A program made the position numbers and the translations under genes. Below, piece by piece: positions 52,752-61,005 of a stretch of 64,000 nt of DNA. This stretch comes from Chryseobacterium sp. (GTDB lineage Bacteria; Bacteroidota; Bacteroidia; Flavobacteriales; Weeksellaceae): positions 207,479 through 271,478 of the forward strand of contig NZ_JAFAJM010000015.1 in NCBI RefSeq assembly GCF_019236175.1, read 5' to 3'. How positions within the stretch are numbered: position 1 is the first letter of the stretch; each line of letters begins with the position of its first letter. The notes beneath the pieces were generated by a model that saw only the letters and a program-made list of their open reading frames with translations, did no database searches and was not told the DNA's origin.

Positions 52752-52795
52752 AACCGATTTCCGTTTCTATACGATAAACGGAAATCGGTTTTTAC
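52752..52795 (+). terminator. Terminator after the lectin lipoprotein gene
   Basis: 15-bp stem AACCGATTTCCGTTT / AAACGGAAATCGGTT with a T run. Confidence 0.9.
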
Positions 52796-52982
52796 ATATT
52801 CCTAAAGTCTTCCAATACCGCTGTTAACTGGAGTATTCCCAATCCGCCTGTTAAAATAAAGTCTTTAGAAAATAGAGTCCGTTTATTCAGGCCGGTTTCA
52901 GAATAAAAGTGATTGGAGAGGTAACAACGAAGAAAGAGCACTGATAACACGTGTGAACGTTAACGAATATCCTTATGATTAA
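52796..52982 (+). pseudogene. Possible frameshifted gene remnant upstream of rpmI
   Basis: Two overlapping open stretches without start read like protein: SSNTAVNWSIPNPPVKIKSL in one frame and, from about 52870, FQNKSDWRGNNEERALITRV ending NVNEYPYD-stop in another. They could be the tail of a lost gene with one frameshift. No family recognised. Low confidence. Confidence 0.25.
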
Positions 52983-53033
52983 CATAAAATAGAACCATCT
53001 GAAAAAAACAGATGATTTGTCCACATTTTTTTG

Positions 53034-53041
53034 TACCTTTG
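53034..53041 (+). promoter_or_regulatory. -7 promoter box of rpmI-rplT
   Basis: TACCTTTG, 75 bases before the rpmI ATG; the leader between is long enough for L20-type autogenous control, though I cannot model its fold. Confidence 0.55.
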
Positions 53042-53116
53042 CACACTATTATTCCTAATGTCCTTAGGGGTATCCAAAACAGATATTGATAACAAAAACA
53101 ATAAAAAAGCAAAACA

Positions 53117-53314
53117 ATGCCAAAATTAAAAACGAAATCAGGTGCTAAGAAACGTTTTGCTCTTACCGGATCTGGTAAGATCAAAAGAAAAAACGCTTAC
53201 AAAAGCCACATCTTAACTAAGAAAGAAACTAAGCAGAAGAGAAATCTTACTACTACTTCTTACGTAGCTAAAGTGGACGAAAAAAGCGTTCAACGTCAAT
53301 TAGCAATTAAGTAG
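53117..53314 (+). CDS. rpmI: 50S ribosomal protein L35
   Basis: 65 residues, usual length: [20 protein letters not shown] at the start, then [15 protein letters not shown]. Very basic and ending VQRQLAIK. Precedes rplT by 118 bases as in most bacteria, but thrS-infC is 12 kb away instead of adjacent. Confidence 0.97.
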   Translation: MPKLKTKSGAKKRFALTGSGKIKRKNAYKSHILTKKETKQKRNLTTTSYVAKVDEKSVQRQLAIK

Positions 53315-53432
53315 TTTTTATAAATCTATATTCGGTTTATAAGAATTCAAAACAAATTCAAAATTTTAACCCTGAAACGGTGCTAATAAGTGCAATTATA
53401 TTGCCGCCCTTTTCAAAAAAACAATTTAAATT

Positions 53433-53777
53433 ATGCCAAGATCAGTAAATGCGGTAGCTTCAAGAGCTCGCAGAAAGAAAATTTTTAAGCAAGCTAAAGG
53501 TTTTTTCGGAAGAAGAAAGAATGTTTGGACTGTAGCTAAAAACGCGGTAGAAAAAGCAATGCAATATGCTTACCGTGGTAGAAAAGAGAAAAAGAGAAAC
53601 TTCAGAGCACTTTGGATCACTCGTATCAACGCGGGAACTAGAGAGCACGGAATGTCTTACTCTCAGTTTATGGGAGCTCTTAAAAAGAACAACATTGAGC
53701 TTAACAGAAAAGTTTTAGCCGATTTAGCAATGAATCACCCTGAAGCTTTCAAAGCAGTTGTAGATCAAGTAAAATAA
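53433..53777 (+). CDS. rplT: 50S ribosomal protein L20
   Basis: 114 residues, usual length: [40 protein letters not shown] and [20 protein letters not shown] are diagnostic. Early assembly protein of the large subunit and repressor of its own operon in many bacteria. Follows rpmI; terminator after it. Confidence 0.97.
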   Translation: MPRSVNAVASRARRKKIFKQAKGFFGRRKNVWTVAKNAVEKAMQYAYRGRKEKKRNFRALWITRINAGTREHGMSYSQFMGALKKNNIELNRKVLADLAMNHPEAFKAVVDQVK

Positions 53778-53806
53778 TGTAGAATACTATTTTTGTTATC
53801 AATATA

Positions 53807-53836
53807 AGTCCCGGGATTTCCCGGGATTTTTTTATT
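53807..53836 (+). terminator. Terminator after rplT
   Basis: Stem AGTCCCGGGA / TCCCGGGATT with a T7 run. Confidence 0.85.
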
Positions 53837-53957
53837 TTAGAATACCATTCTTATTATCACCCCAAAACAATTAGTAAAACACCAATAACAGTCTGAATTT
53901 TATAATAAAAGACGCTTTTTTTAATTATATTAGCAAAAAAAAAAGTCTATTATACTC

Positions 53958-55139
53958 ATGAAGAAAATCGCCACTCTTTTATTGGTCTCTGCCATTGCAC
54001 AAAGTATTGGAGCCCAAAGTTTTATCCAAGCTTATAAGGATAGAGCAGAAATGGTAACCCAGACCAATATCATCAATAATCTTCAGGAATTCGCCAGTTT
54101 CGGAATCAAGAAAACAGGCACCATACAAAATACCAATGCCCTGAACTGGCTTAAAGACAAATATCTTTCTTATGGTTATACCAGCGGGCAGATTATAGAG
54201 GATCCTTTTGTTTACGGCAGCTCAACTTCTAAAAATCTGGTTATTACTAAAACAGGTACCTTATACCCGAATAAATATGTGATTATCTGCGGACACTTTG
54301 ATACGATAAACGGACCCGGAGTCAACGATAATGGCAGCGGCACATCTATTATTCTCGAAGCGGCAAGAATATTAAAAGATGTTCCTACAGAATACTCCAT
54401 TAAGTTTATTCACTTCTCCGGAGAAGAACAGGGGTTAATCGGCAGTGATCATTATGCCTATAATGTAGCTTATCAGGGAAATACCCGTGTGTTAGATATT
54501 AAGCTGGTTTTTAACCTTGATCAGGTAGGCGGAAAAAGTGGGAACAACAACAATACAGTTTATTGTGATCAGGATATGGGCGGAACTACCACCAATGATG
54601 CAGCCTCTGCTGATATCACCCAACAGCTTAGAAATTGTACAGCACTCTACTCTCCTCTATTAACCGCTGTAGATCCCGCAGAAAGATCAGACTATATGCC
54701 ATTTGAAGAAAAAGGAGAAGTGATTACCGGATTCTTTGAAAGAATAGAAAGTAATTATCCGCATACAAGCAGTGATACTTTTGCCAATACTGATCCCGTG
54801 TATATTTATAATATAGGGAAAGCAACTTTAGGAGCGCTACAACATTACGCAGTAGCCACTACAGCCAACTCAGCATTGGGTACCAAAGAAAATCAGATAA
54901 AGACTCTGGAGTCTGTAAAAATATATCCCAATCCGGTAAAAGATATTCTTACGATAGAACTTCCTGATCCTAATACCCGAAATTTCAGCTTTGAAATCAC
55001 AGATTTTCCGGGACGTTCTGTTTTGAAAACCACCAACGAAACCCAAATCAATGTTTCAAAACTGGAAAACGGCGCTTATCTGGGGGTTTTAAAAACCGGT
55101 GATCAGACTGTTGTAAGAAAGATTCTGATCCACAAATAA
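53958..55139 (+). CDS. Secreted M28-family metallopeptidase with T9SS domain, copy 1
   Basis: 393 residues. The signal peptide ends at QSIGAQ. Co-catalytic zinc aminopeptidase core: CGHFDTINGPGVNDNGSG (His, Asp ligands), IHFSGEEQGLIGSDHY (Glu pair), VFNLDQVGG and the late ERSDYMPFEEKGEVI with the last ligand region. Type A sorting domain at the end (KIYPNPVKDILTIELPD ... GAYLGVLK). Cleaves N-terminal residues from peptides outside the cell. Direct tandem with copy 2; an internal 152-base tract is nearly identical between copies. Confidence 0.93.
   Translation: MKKIATLLLVSAIAQSIGAQSFIQAYKDRAEMVTQTNIINNLQEFASFGIKKTGTIQNTNALNWLKDKYLSYGYTSGQIIEDPFVYGSSTSKNLVITKTGTLYPNKYVIICGHFDTINGPGVNDNGSGTSIILEAARILKDVPTEYSIKFIHFSGEEQGLIGSDHYAYNVAYQGNTRVLDIKLVFNLDQVGGKSGNNNNTVYCDQDMGGTTTNDAASADITQQLRNCTALYSPLLTAVDPAERSDYMPFEEKGEVITGFFERIESNYPHTSSDTFANTDPVYIYNIGKATLGALQHYAVATTANSALGTKENQIKTLESVKIYPNPVKDILTIELPDPNTRNFSFEITDFPGRSVLKTTNETQINVSKLENGAYLGVLKTGDQTVVRKILIHK
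54279..54430 (+). repeat. Near-identical tract shared by the two M28 genes (copy 1)
   Basis: 152 bases here match 55660-55811 with two differences that I can see (A/G in the CTCGA-GCGG codon and C/T in TTCA-TTC), both synonymous, while flanking parts of the genes differ at most third positions. Encodes the zinc-site region. Confidence 0.85.
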
Positions 55140-55161
55140 CAGGAATTACAAAAATATATCT

Positions 55162-55193
55162 GCCTTCGAAAACAGTTTCGAAGGCTTTTTTTA
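55162..55193 (+). terminator. Terminator after M28 copy 1
   Basis: 10-bp stem GCCTTCGAAA / TTTCGAAGGC with T run. Confidence 0.9.
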
Positions 55194-55338
55194 TCCCCAA
55201 CTTCTTTACCGGCCAAAGGTGCACGGATAAAATGCATACAATAGCAATAATTAAAAAATTCAGCAGTTTTTTGTAATTATTAAACACAATGATGTGATTT
55301 ATTTATTATATTCGTAATCCACAACCAAAATAAATTAT

Positions 55339-56505
55339 ATGAAAAGAATGACAACATTTTTGTGTACAGCATTCATGATTCAGAGCATTGCTGCACAAAG
55401 TTTTATCCAGGCTTACAAAAACAGAGCGGATATGGTGACCCAGGCCAATATTACCACCAATCTTCAGGAGTTTGGTAATTTAGGAATCAAAACCACAGGA
55501 TCTCAGGCCAATGCCAATACATTAACCTGGATTAAAAACAAATACCTTTCCTACGGCTATTCGGCAAGCCAGATGGTAGAAAGTCCTTTTACCTATGGTT
55601 CAAAGACTTCCAAAAACCTGATCATTACTAAGACAGGTACTCTTTATCCTAATAAATTTGTGATTATCTGCGGACACTTTGATACGATAAACGGACCCGG
55701 AGTCAACGATAATGGCAGCGGCACATCTATTATTCTCGAGGCGGCAAGAATATTAAAAGATGTTCCTACAGAATACTCCATTAAGTTTATTCATTTCTCC
55801 GGAGAAGAACAAGGTCTTATCGGAAGCACTCATTATGTAAATAATGTAGTCTATCAGGGAGGTGTCCGCAAGCTGGATATCAAGCTTGTCTTTAACCTTG
55901 ATCAGGTAGGTGGTGTCAAAGGGAACAATAATAATACCGTGTACTGTGATGAAGATCAGGGTGGCCTTACTTCCAATAATGCGGCTTCTGCTGCGATCAC
56001 CCAACAGCTCAGAAACTGTACCGCGCTCTACTCTCCTCTACAGACAGAAGTAGACCCTGCTGAAAGAACGGATTATATCCCTTTCGAGCAAAAAGGCGAT
56101 GTGATTACCGGTTTCTATGAAAGGATAGAAAGCAGTTTTCCACATACTTCAAAAGATACTTTTGCCAACGTAGATCCTGTATATGTATATAATATCGGAA
56201 AAGCAGCTGTAGGGGCTTTACAACATTTTGCCACAGCTTCTGTAGCCTTAACTGTCAATAAATCTGCTGCTACTTTAGAAGGAGTAAAAATCTACCCTAA
56301 TCCTGCCAGCAGTATTCTGAATATTGAATTACCCGACACAACCACCCGTTTCAGTTTTGAAATCACCAACCCGACAGGAAGAACTTTCCTTAAAGTAAAC
56401 AATGAAACCAAAATCAATGTGTCCGGTCTGGAAAAAGGAATGTATATAGGAATTTTAAAAAGCGGAGATCAGACGCTTGTGAAGAATATTCTGATCGACA
56501 GATAA
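55339..56505 (+). CDS. Secreted M28-family metallopeptidase with T9SS domain, copy 2
   Basis: 388 residues. The signal peptide ends at QSIAAQ. Same layout as copy 1: zinc ligands in CGHFDTINGPGVNDNGSG and HFSGEEQGLIGSTHY, ERTDYIPFEQKGDVI, and a type A sorting domain (KIYPNPASSILNIELPD). By eye about 75% identical to copy 1 at protein level, more in the shared tract. Different residues flank the substrate pocket (SDHY against STHY), so specificity may differ (inference). A TATATTCG box lies 25 bases upstream as a weak promoter match. Confidence 0.93.
   Translation: MKRMTTFLCTAFMIQSIAAQSFIQAYKNRADMVTQANITTNLQEFGNLGIKTTGSQANANTLTWIKNKYLSYGYSASQMVESPFTYGSKTSKNLIITKTGTLYPNKFVIICGHFDTINGPGVNDNGSGTSIILEAARILKDVPTEYSIKFIHFSGEEQGLIGSTHYVNNVVYQGGVRKLDIKLVFNLDQVGGVKGNNNNTVYCDEDQGGLTSNNAASAAITQQLRNCTALYSPLQTEVDPAERTDYIPFEQKGDVITGFYERIESSFPHTSKDTFANVDPVYVYNIGKAAVGALQHFATASVALTVNKSAATLEGVKIYPNPASSILNIELPDTTTRFSFEITNPTGRTFLKVNNETKINVSGLEKGMYIGILKSGDQTLVKNILIDR
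55660..55811 (+). repeat. Near-identical tract shared by the two M28 genes (copy 2)
   Basis: Partner of 54279-54430; see that entry. The tract begins and ends abruptly, as in gene conversion. Confidence 0.85.
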
Positions 56506-56529
56506 ACCCGAAACCTCATATTTTTTTTA

Positions 56530-56566
56530 AGCCAGACTGTATCTTCTTTGATGCAGTCTGGTTATT
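56530..56566 (+). terminator. Terminator after M28 copy 2
   Basis: Stem CCAGACTG / CAGTCTGG (with a longer imperfect base) and T-rich tail. Confidence 0.8.
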
Positions 56567-56770
56567 TTTATACTTCAGTCATCAATTTTATATTGTTTGG
56601 ATGTCTCAGCGAATTTTTCTTCTTAAATATAAAATCATCCGGTAAAACTGATCACAGCTTTGTACAACAAAAAGCTGCCCCTTGAGTTTACAAAAATTTA
56701 ACACACTTAAAAACAATCAATTACAATACAAAACGTTATTATTATAATTGATTAATATAAAACGAACACA

Positions 56771-57865
56771 ATGATCAGAATTTTTTTCGTAATCACAGCA
56801 GTTTCCTGTATGGCATTGTCTTGTAATGATGACCATACTTCTGCAGATTCTGTTCAAAAAGAACAGGATGAAATTCAGCGTTTGTACCATGAAGCAAAAG
56901 CTGAAGGAAATGAAATCATCATTTGGAGTGGTGGTGATGCTCCGGGACAAATGGACTGGATAAAAAATGAATGGGAAAAGGATTTTCCGGATATCAGTAT
57001 AAAAATCAGAGTAGATCTCTCTAAAGTTTTAGATGCGGAAATAGATCAACAGCTTGCTGATAACAATCTGACTCCGGATATCACTCATCTTCAGACCATT
57101 CATGATTTTCATCGATGGAAAGCCAGAGGGCTGCTGGAAAATTTTAAACCTGAAGGCTGGGATCATATTCCGGCCGGTCTTAAAGATCCTGAAGGTGCAT
57201 TTACCCCTGTTTATATGGTAACTTTTGCTATGCTGGCCAACAGGGAGCAGGTACAGCATCTTCCACAATCGTATACTGACCTGCTGACCCCGCTATATAA
57301 AAACAAAATAATCCTCACATATCCGCATGACGATGATGCCGTATTGTATCTTTATAAAAAAATTGTGGATAAGTATGGCTGGAATTATATTGATCAGCTT
57401 ATCAAGCAAAATCCCCAATGGATCAGAGGAACAGCAGCTCCCGAAGCTCAGGTAAGAAAAGGAAATAAATTAGCCACTATAGCATCCGCCGGGGTATTCG
57501 ACACTTCTATAGATGGCGGAGCACAAGTAGTGCTCCCCTCTGAAGATCCTTTTCTTACCTGGGCACAGACAGCCGCTATCTTTAAAGCAACCAGACATAA
57601 AGCCGCAGCAAAGCTATATGTAACCTGGATGCTTTCTAAAAAAATGCAAAACCAATGGGTAGAATGGTCTGTAAGAGATGATCTTCCTACTAAAGCCGGC
57701 TATAACAGCTATAAAACATATCCCAATACCTCACCTGAAGAATTTATTAAGTTTATGCTCGACAGAAATTCACTGAATGCTTTTTCTAAACAGATAGAAG
57801 CTAAAATAGGTCCTGTACAAGGTGGTTCTCCATTAACAGATCCTGCTATTCTGGACTTACTGTAA
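56771..57865 (+). CDS. Lone extracellular solute-binding lipoprotein (ABC type)
   Basis: 364 residues. Leader ITAVSCMALSC with lipobox ALSC, then acidic linker. Family 1/6-type binding protein fold: IIIWSGGDAPGQMDWIKNEWEKDFPDI, LTPDITHLQTIHDFHRWKARGLLENF, FTPVYMVTFAMLANREQVQHLPQSY and KTYPNTSPEEFIKFML. Such proteins usually feed an ABC permease for iron, spermidine or sugars, but no permease or ATPase gene is near. It may act with a distant transporter or as a surface binder. Own terminator. Confidence 0.85.
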   Translation: MIRIFFVITAVSCMALSCNDDHTSADSVQKEQDEIQRLYHEAKAEGNEIIIWSGGDAPGQMDWIKNEWEKDFPDISIKIRVDLSKVLDAEIDQQLADNNLTPDITHLQTIHDFHRWKARGLLENFKPEGWDHIPAGLKDPEGAFTPVYMVTFAMLANREQVQHLPQSYTDLLTPLYKNKIILTYPHDDDAVLYLYKKIVDKYGWNYIDQLIKQNPQWIRGTAAPEAQVRKGNKLATIASAGVFDTSIDGGAQVVLPSEDPFLTWAQTAAIFKATRHKAAAKLYVTWMLSKKMQNQWVEWSVRDDLPTKAGYNSYKTYPNTSPEEFIKFMLDRNSLNAFSKQIEAKIGPVQGGSPLTDPAILDLL

Positions 57866-57905
57866 AAGAATAGTTTTTCAAAATTATCATAACGCTGATC
57901 AGTAT

Positions 57906-57944
57906 AAAAAACAGGCAATCATTTGAAATTACCTGTTTTTTATT
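57906..57944 (+). terminator. Terminator after the solute-binding lipoprotein gene
   Basis: Stem AAAAAACAGGCAAT / AATTACCTGTTTTTT (one mismatch) with T run. Confidence 0.85.
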
Positions 57945-57983
57945 AATTTATTTTCGTGATTATAACCCATTTTACATTATTGT

Positions 57984-58017
57984 CTCCCTCGCTGGCGCAA
58001 GCATCTTGCTCGTGCTC
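57984..58017 (-). repeat. REP-like repeat, left copy
   Basis: Contains CTCGCTGGCGCAAGCATCTTGC; on the minus strand it reads CACGAGCAAGATGCTTGCGCCAGCGAG, with a small hairpin GCAAG-CAT-CTTGC. Inverted relative to the right copy at 58285-58318. Confidence 0.65.
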
Positions 58018-58030
58018 ATCAAACATCCTT

Positions 58031-58204
58031 TTATAAATTTACATCTATTTCCAATATCTCCTGATAATCATCACAACAATTTAAAGGCGACTTAATGACA
58101 ATATCAAAATACTCTATTCTGGTAAAAATATCAATCCGGAATACCGGGGCAAAACTTATAAAATATGCTCCCTCCTTTTCATGAAATTTATATTTTCTGC
58201 CCAT
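58031..58204 (-). pseudogene. Truncated REP-associated tyrosine transposase (RAYT)
   Basis: 57 codons from ATG 58204: MGRKYKFHEKEGAYFISFAP, then VFRIDIFTRIEYFDIVI, the N-terminus of RAYT/IS200-like transposases of Bacteroidota; the rest (HuH motif and catalytic Tyr) is gone and the frame ends in unrelated residues (CCDDYQEILEIDVNL). It sits between two inverted REP-like repeats, the arrangement of a RAYT with its substrates. Non-functional as it stands. Confidence 0.7.
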
Positions 58205-58233
58205 AGTATAAAATTAAAGAATGGGAGTAAATA

Positions 58234-58262
58234 ACAAAGCTAACACATAAAAGTTAGCTTTG
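58234..58262 (-). terminator. Hairpin between the RAYT remnant and the lipoprotein gene
   Basis: Stem CAAAGCTAAC / GTTAGCTTTG, 8-base loop. Could end the minus-strand toxin/immunity unit, with only a weak T tail. Confidence 0.5.
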
Positions 58263-58284
58263 CTTATTGTTATTTGTCATTTAG

Positions 58285-58318
58285 GACACGAGCTAGAAGC
58301 TCGCGCCAGCGAGGGGAG
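58285..58318 (+). repeat. REP-like repeat, right copy
   Basis: Reads CACGAGCTAGAAGCTCGCGCCAGCGAGG, with hairpin CGAGC-TAGAA-GCTCG; in the left copy the hairpin bases differ on both sides but still pair. Followed by TTTGCGCAGCGGGATGG, an often-seen continuation in such repeats (recall). Confidence 0.65.
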
Positions 58319-58341
58319 ATTTTGCGCAGCGGGATGGTTTT

Positions 58342-58788
58342 CTATTTATCCCAACCTATATGGTTTTGTAAAATAACAGGCGTGTATATCTTATCAAGTC
58401 CATTGGGTTTATAAAACATCAAAGTTATAATTAAAGGTTTTTTTAAATTATTAATGTCATTTTCTTTTTTATAGACATATTGAACGTATTTCATTTTAAC
58501 ACTTGGAATAATATCTGTTGTATCCTTTATCTTAATGTTATTCAATAAGTCTTTCTTAGAGTTAATCTCATTATAATGTTTGTTCAAAAAAAACAATTCC
58601 GAAGATGTTACTCCTGGGTAGTTTTCTGAATCATAAATTAAGCTATTATATGTCTGCAAATTATTATTTTTAACAGCGTTCCAATAGTTAATAACAGTTT
58701 TTTTTATTTGTTCTTTATCTTTCTGGTCTTGTGATACACAACCAATGCAAGAAAAAATAATAACTAAATAGATTAATGTTGTTCTCAT
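58342..58788 (-). CDS. Lipoprotein, putative immunity partner of the RHS tip upstream
   Basis: 148 residues. Leader TTLIYLVIIFSCIGC with a lipobox (CIGC). The mature part (DKEQIKKTVINYWNAVKNNNLQTYNSLI) resembles the helical start of NTF2-like or DUF4878-type domains. Its ATG overlaps the stop of the RHS tip gene by one base (TAATG), so the two are translationally coupled. Immunity proteins are usually encoded directly after their toxin, hence the call; a lipoprotein would guard the periplasm (inference). Confidence 0.55.
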   Translation of the reverse strand: MRTTLIYLVIIFSCIGCVSQDQKDKEQIKKTVINYWNAVKNNNLQTYNSLIYDSENYPGVTSSELFFLNKHYNEINSKKDLLNNIKIKDTTDIIPSVKMKYVQYVYKKENDINNLKKPLIITLMFYKPNGLDKIYTPVILQNHIGWDK

Positions 58789-59844
58789 TATTGAGATAAT
58801 TTTTTGTTTTCTGTTTGTAACTGTTGATCAAGAGGTTGTATCTGTATTCCATTGTCTTTCATAATTTGATCACCATTTTGGATTATTAAAGAATTTGGCA
58901 TTAAACCTGCGCCAGGATTTGGTAATGTTCCATCATTTACATAATTTACCACGTCGTTTCGCGTCTGCTGGGTCATTTCAATTCCACTTCCATCAACATA
59001 TTTAATTGCCTGATCCATAGTCATTGCTTGAGATTTTACAGCATTAACATCATTTATAGCTTGTGGATATTCTTTAAGGCTTTTCATAGCATCAGGAATA
59101 TTAACAGTCAAATCTCCTAATTTGTACAACTCTTTTATACCACTAGATAATTTACCTGCATTATCTATTCCTTTATCATATATTTTTGTCCAGATATTTG
59201 TTGGACGGTCATTCCCACGAATGCTTTCCATTTTTTCTCCAGAAGGTGTTGGTCCATCATATTTATATGAATCTTGTCTTAATCCAGTAGTTCCTGTGGA
59301 AATTCTTGCTCCGTTAGGATTGTAACCACTTGTTGACAAACCAATATCTCCTGCTGTAAATGTAGCAAATCTATTGCCATCTTGCCCTACTCTGGTTTGT
59401 GATATAGGGGCTCTTTTTACTTGCATTTCATTTCCGTGAATGGCAAAAAATCCAGTATGATTTTTCAGCAACTCTAAACCTTCTAATTCAACACCCATTC
59501 CTAATTTATTCTCCTGAAAAGCATAAGGGCTATTGTAGGGATATTTAGTTGCAAGTGGATCAATATTAAAAAACCTACCAACATCCGGCATATAATTCCT
59601 CCATGTAAAGGAGTACCAGCCAGTTTCCTGAAGCTCCTGTCCCTGATAACCATACTTATAGGCAGGGTTTGCAAGTCCTATAGTATTATACCCCTGATGC
59701 TTGAGCCCAAAAGGATAATAATTGTTTTGACTCTGTCCCTGCTTATTATTTTATAGGAATCGTCGAACTTCCTTCGTCAGTTTCTTCAATGATCTCCGCG
59801 CCACCGCTGTTTCCTTTAAAGTAGTATAAGCGGATATTTCCACG
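58788..59844 (-). pseudogene. Truncated RHS core with a C-terminal tip of unknown activity
   Basis: RHS core pieces are visible in two frames. From 59844: GNIRLYYFKGNSGGAEIIEE, then a stretch of about 50 bases with a stop at 59746; then, in another frame, NNYYPFGLKHQGYNTIGLAN, then GQELQETGWYSFTWRNYMPDVGRFFNIDPLA and NSPYAFQENKLGMGVELEGLEL. After the conserved core ending at about 59475 follows a unique tip of about 225 residues (from KNHTGFFAIHGNEMQV) with no recognised toxin fold. The core has lost its front, and the insertion breaks the frame, so it cannot be made alone; a start at 59591 (ATG) could still give core-end plus tip. Confidence 0.75.
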
Positions 59845-59880
59845 TTAAAAAAAACAGATACAATCATAACTGAAAGAAAA

Positions 59881-59905
59881 GAACCCGTATTTTTATAACG
59901 GGTTC
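59881..59905 (-). terminator. Terminator after the remnant at 59914
   Basis: Stem GAACCCGT / ACGGGTTC with T-rich tail on the minus strand. Confidence 0.7.
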
Positions 59906-59913
59906 CATTTCTA

Positions 59914-60117
59914 CTAAATTATAGATTGTAATAACTCCCGTATGTTGGATGCCTTTTTTCTTATACTATACGGATCATGTAAAAGCTCATAGACTTCTCC
60001 TTTTGTATTGACAGCTAAATAATCTCCGTCTCCAATATTTTTGATGGTATAAAAAATGCCCTCTGGAGTTTCTATTTTGAAATCTTGGTCCTTGCCCGTC
60101 TTTTTCGCGTGAATAGT
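59914..60117 (-). pseudogene. Remnant of a small unidentified (possibly immunity) gene
   Basis: About 65 open codons without a start: IETPEGIFYTIKNIGDGDYL, AVNTKGEVYELLHDP, RELLQSII-stop. The pattern looks like the end of a compact globular protein such as an SMI1/KNR4-like immunity domain, but I cannot confirm it. An upstream stop (about 60118) and absence of ATG suggest a truncated gene. It has its own terminator. Confidence 0.4.
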
Positions 60118-60126
60118 TATTTACTT

Positions 60127-60165
60127 TATTTTACTCCCAATCCAGTGCACTATATTGGAGTAATC
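60127..60165 (-). terminator. Terminator after the ankyrin gene
   Basis: Stem TACTCCAAT / ATTGGGAGTA (one bulge) with a weak T-rich tail, 20 bases after the stop. Confidence 0.5.
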
Positions 60166-60181
60166 TTTTTATTCAAAAGTT

Positions 60182-60670
60182 TTATTCAGAAAACAAAATC
60201 CTCTCCAGTTCTTCATCTTTAATTAATCTTGCTAAATCTAAAGGAGATTTATTATTATTATTTTTTGAAGCAGGGTCTGCTCCATGTTGCATCATCAGTT
60301 TGACAATCTCATAATAACCTTTAGAATTGAAAACAGCCGTCCACAATGGATTATTACCATATTTATCTTTTTTATTTATCTCAATTATTTTAATACTTAA
60401 TAACTTCTTGGTTATCTCATAATTATTATAGACCACACTAAAATGTAGTGGTGTTTGACCATTTTTATCCGAATGGTTAACATCTATACCACAGGTCAAT
60501 AGATAATCAAAAATTTCAAAGGATTCGTCAACAATAGCCTCTTGCAAAAGATTTCTTCCATATTCTTCAGTAAAAGAATTAACATTCCCATCATTAACTT
60601 CAATTTTTAAATTATCTAAGTCTTTACAGGTTACATACCTAAAAACCCCTCTTGTATTAGTTTTGTTCAT
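60182..60670 (-). CDS. Ankyrin-repeat protein, likely immunity protein for the GH-E nuclease tip
   Basis: 162 residues. Ankyrin repeats are clear: YGRNLLQEAIVDESFEIFDYLL, NGQTPLHFSVVYNNYEITKKLL, YGNNPLWTAVFNSKGYYEIVKLM and NKSPLDLARLI. The gene start lies inside the end of the toxin tip (14-base overlap), the typical toxin/immunity arrangement; ankyrin proteins are frequent immunity partners of polymorphic toxins. No signal peptide, so it would act in the cytoplasm, as expected against a nuclease. Confidence 0.8.
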   Translation of the reverse strand: MNKTNTRGVFRYVTCKDLDNLKIEVNDGNVNSFTEEYGRNLLQEAIVDESFEIFDYLLTCGIDVNHSDKNGQTPLHFSVVYNNYEITKKLLSIKIIEINKKDKYGNNPLWTAVFNSKGYYEIVKLMMQHGADPASKNNNNKSPLDLARLIKDEELERILFSE

Positions 60671-60963
60671 ATTTATGACTTCTATTTGATGATTTTGATT
60701 CCGGTTGATAATTATTGGGATTTCTATATTCTTCTAAAAATTCTTCTTTTGTAATATCACCATTCATATATTTTTCATGTAATTTTCTATATTCCTTTCC
60801 TGGTTTATGTCCCATATCCCACGATCTAGGTTTTACTGATTTATCCCAAATAATCTCTTCACCTGTATTTGGGTCTATTACTTTGTCATTTTTCCCTTTA
60901 GCACTCTCCCAAGTATTTTCTACTTGGTCTTTTCCATAAGAAGGTCGACTTTTAGTATATGAC
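60657..60963 (-). pseudogene. Orphan C-terminal tip: GH-E/HNH-type nuclease toxin fragment
   Basis: An open frame of about 101 codons without a start, running from the IS boundary to the stop at 60657. It reads RPSYGKDQVENTWESAKG, NDKVIDPNTGEEIIWDKS, WDMGHKPGKEYRKLHEKYM, ITKEEFLEEYRNP, then SNRSHKYE. The GH in MGHKPG and the late Glu are the GH-E nuclease hallmarks of RHS and other polymorphic toxins. The RHS body in front is missing and replaced by the IS, so it is an orphan tip that could serve as a recombination donor. Confidence 0.75.
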
Positions 60964-61005
60964 TAGTCCTGAAAAAGGTTGACTAGTTTAATAGTTCAAA
61001 TATAG

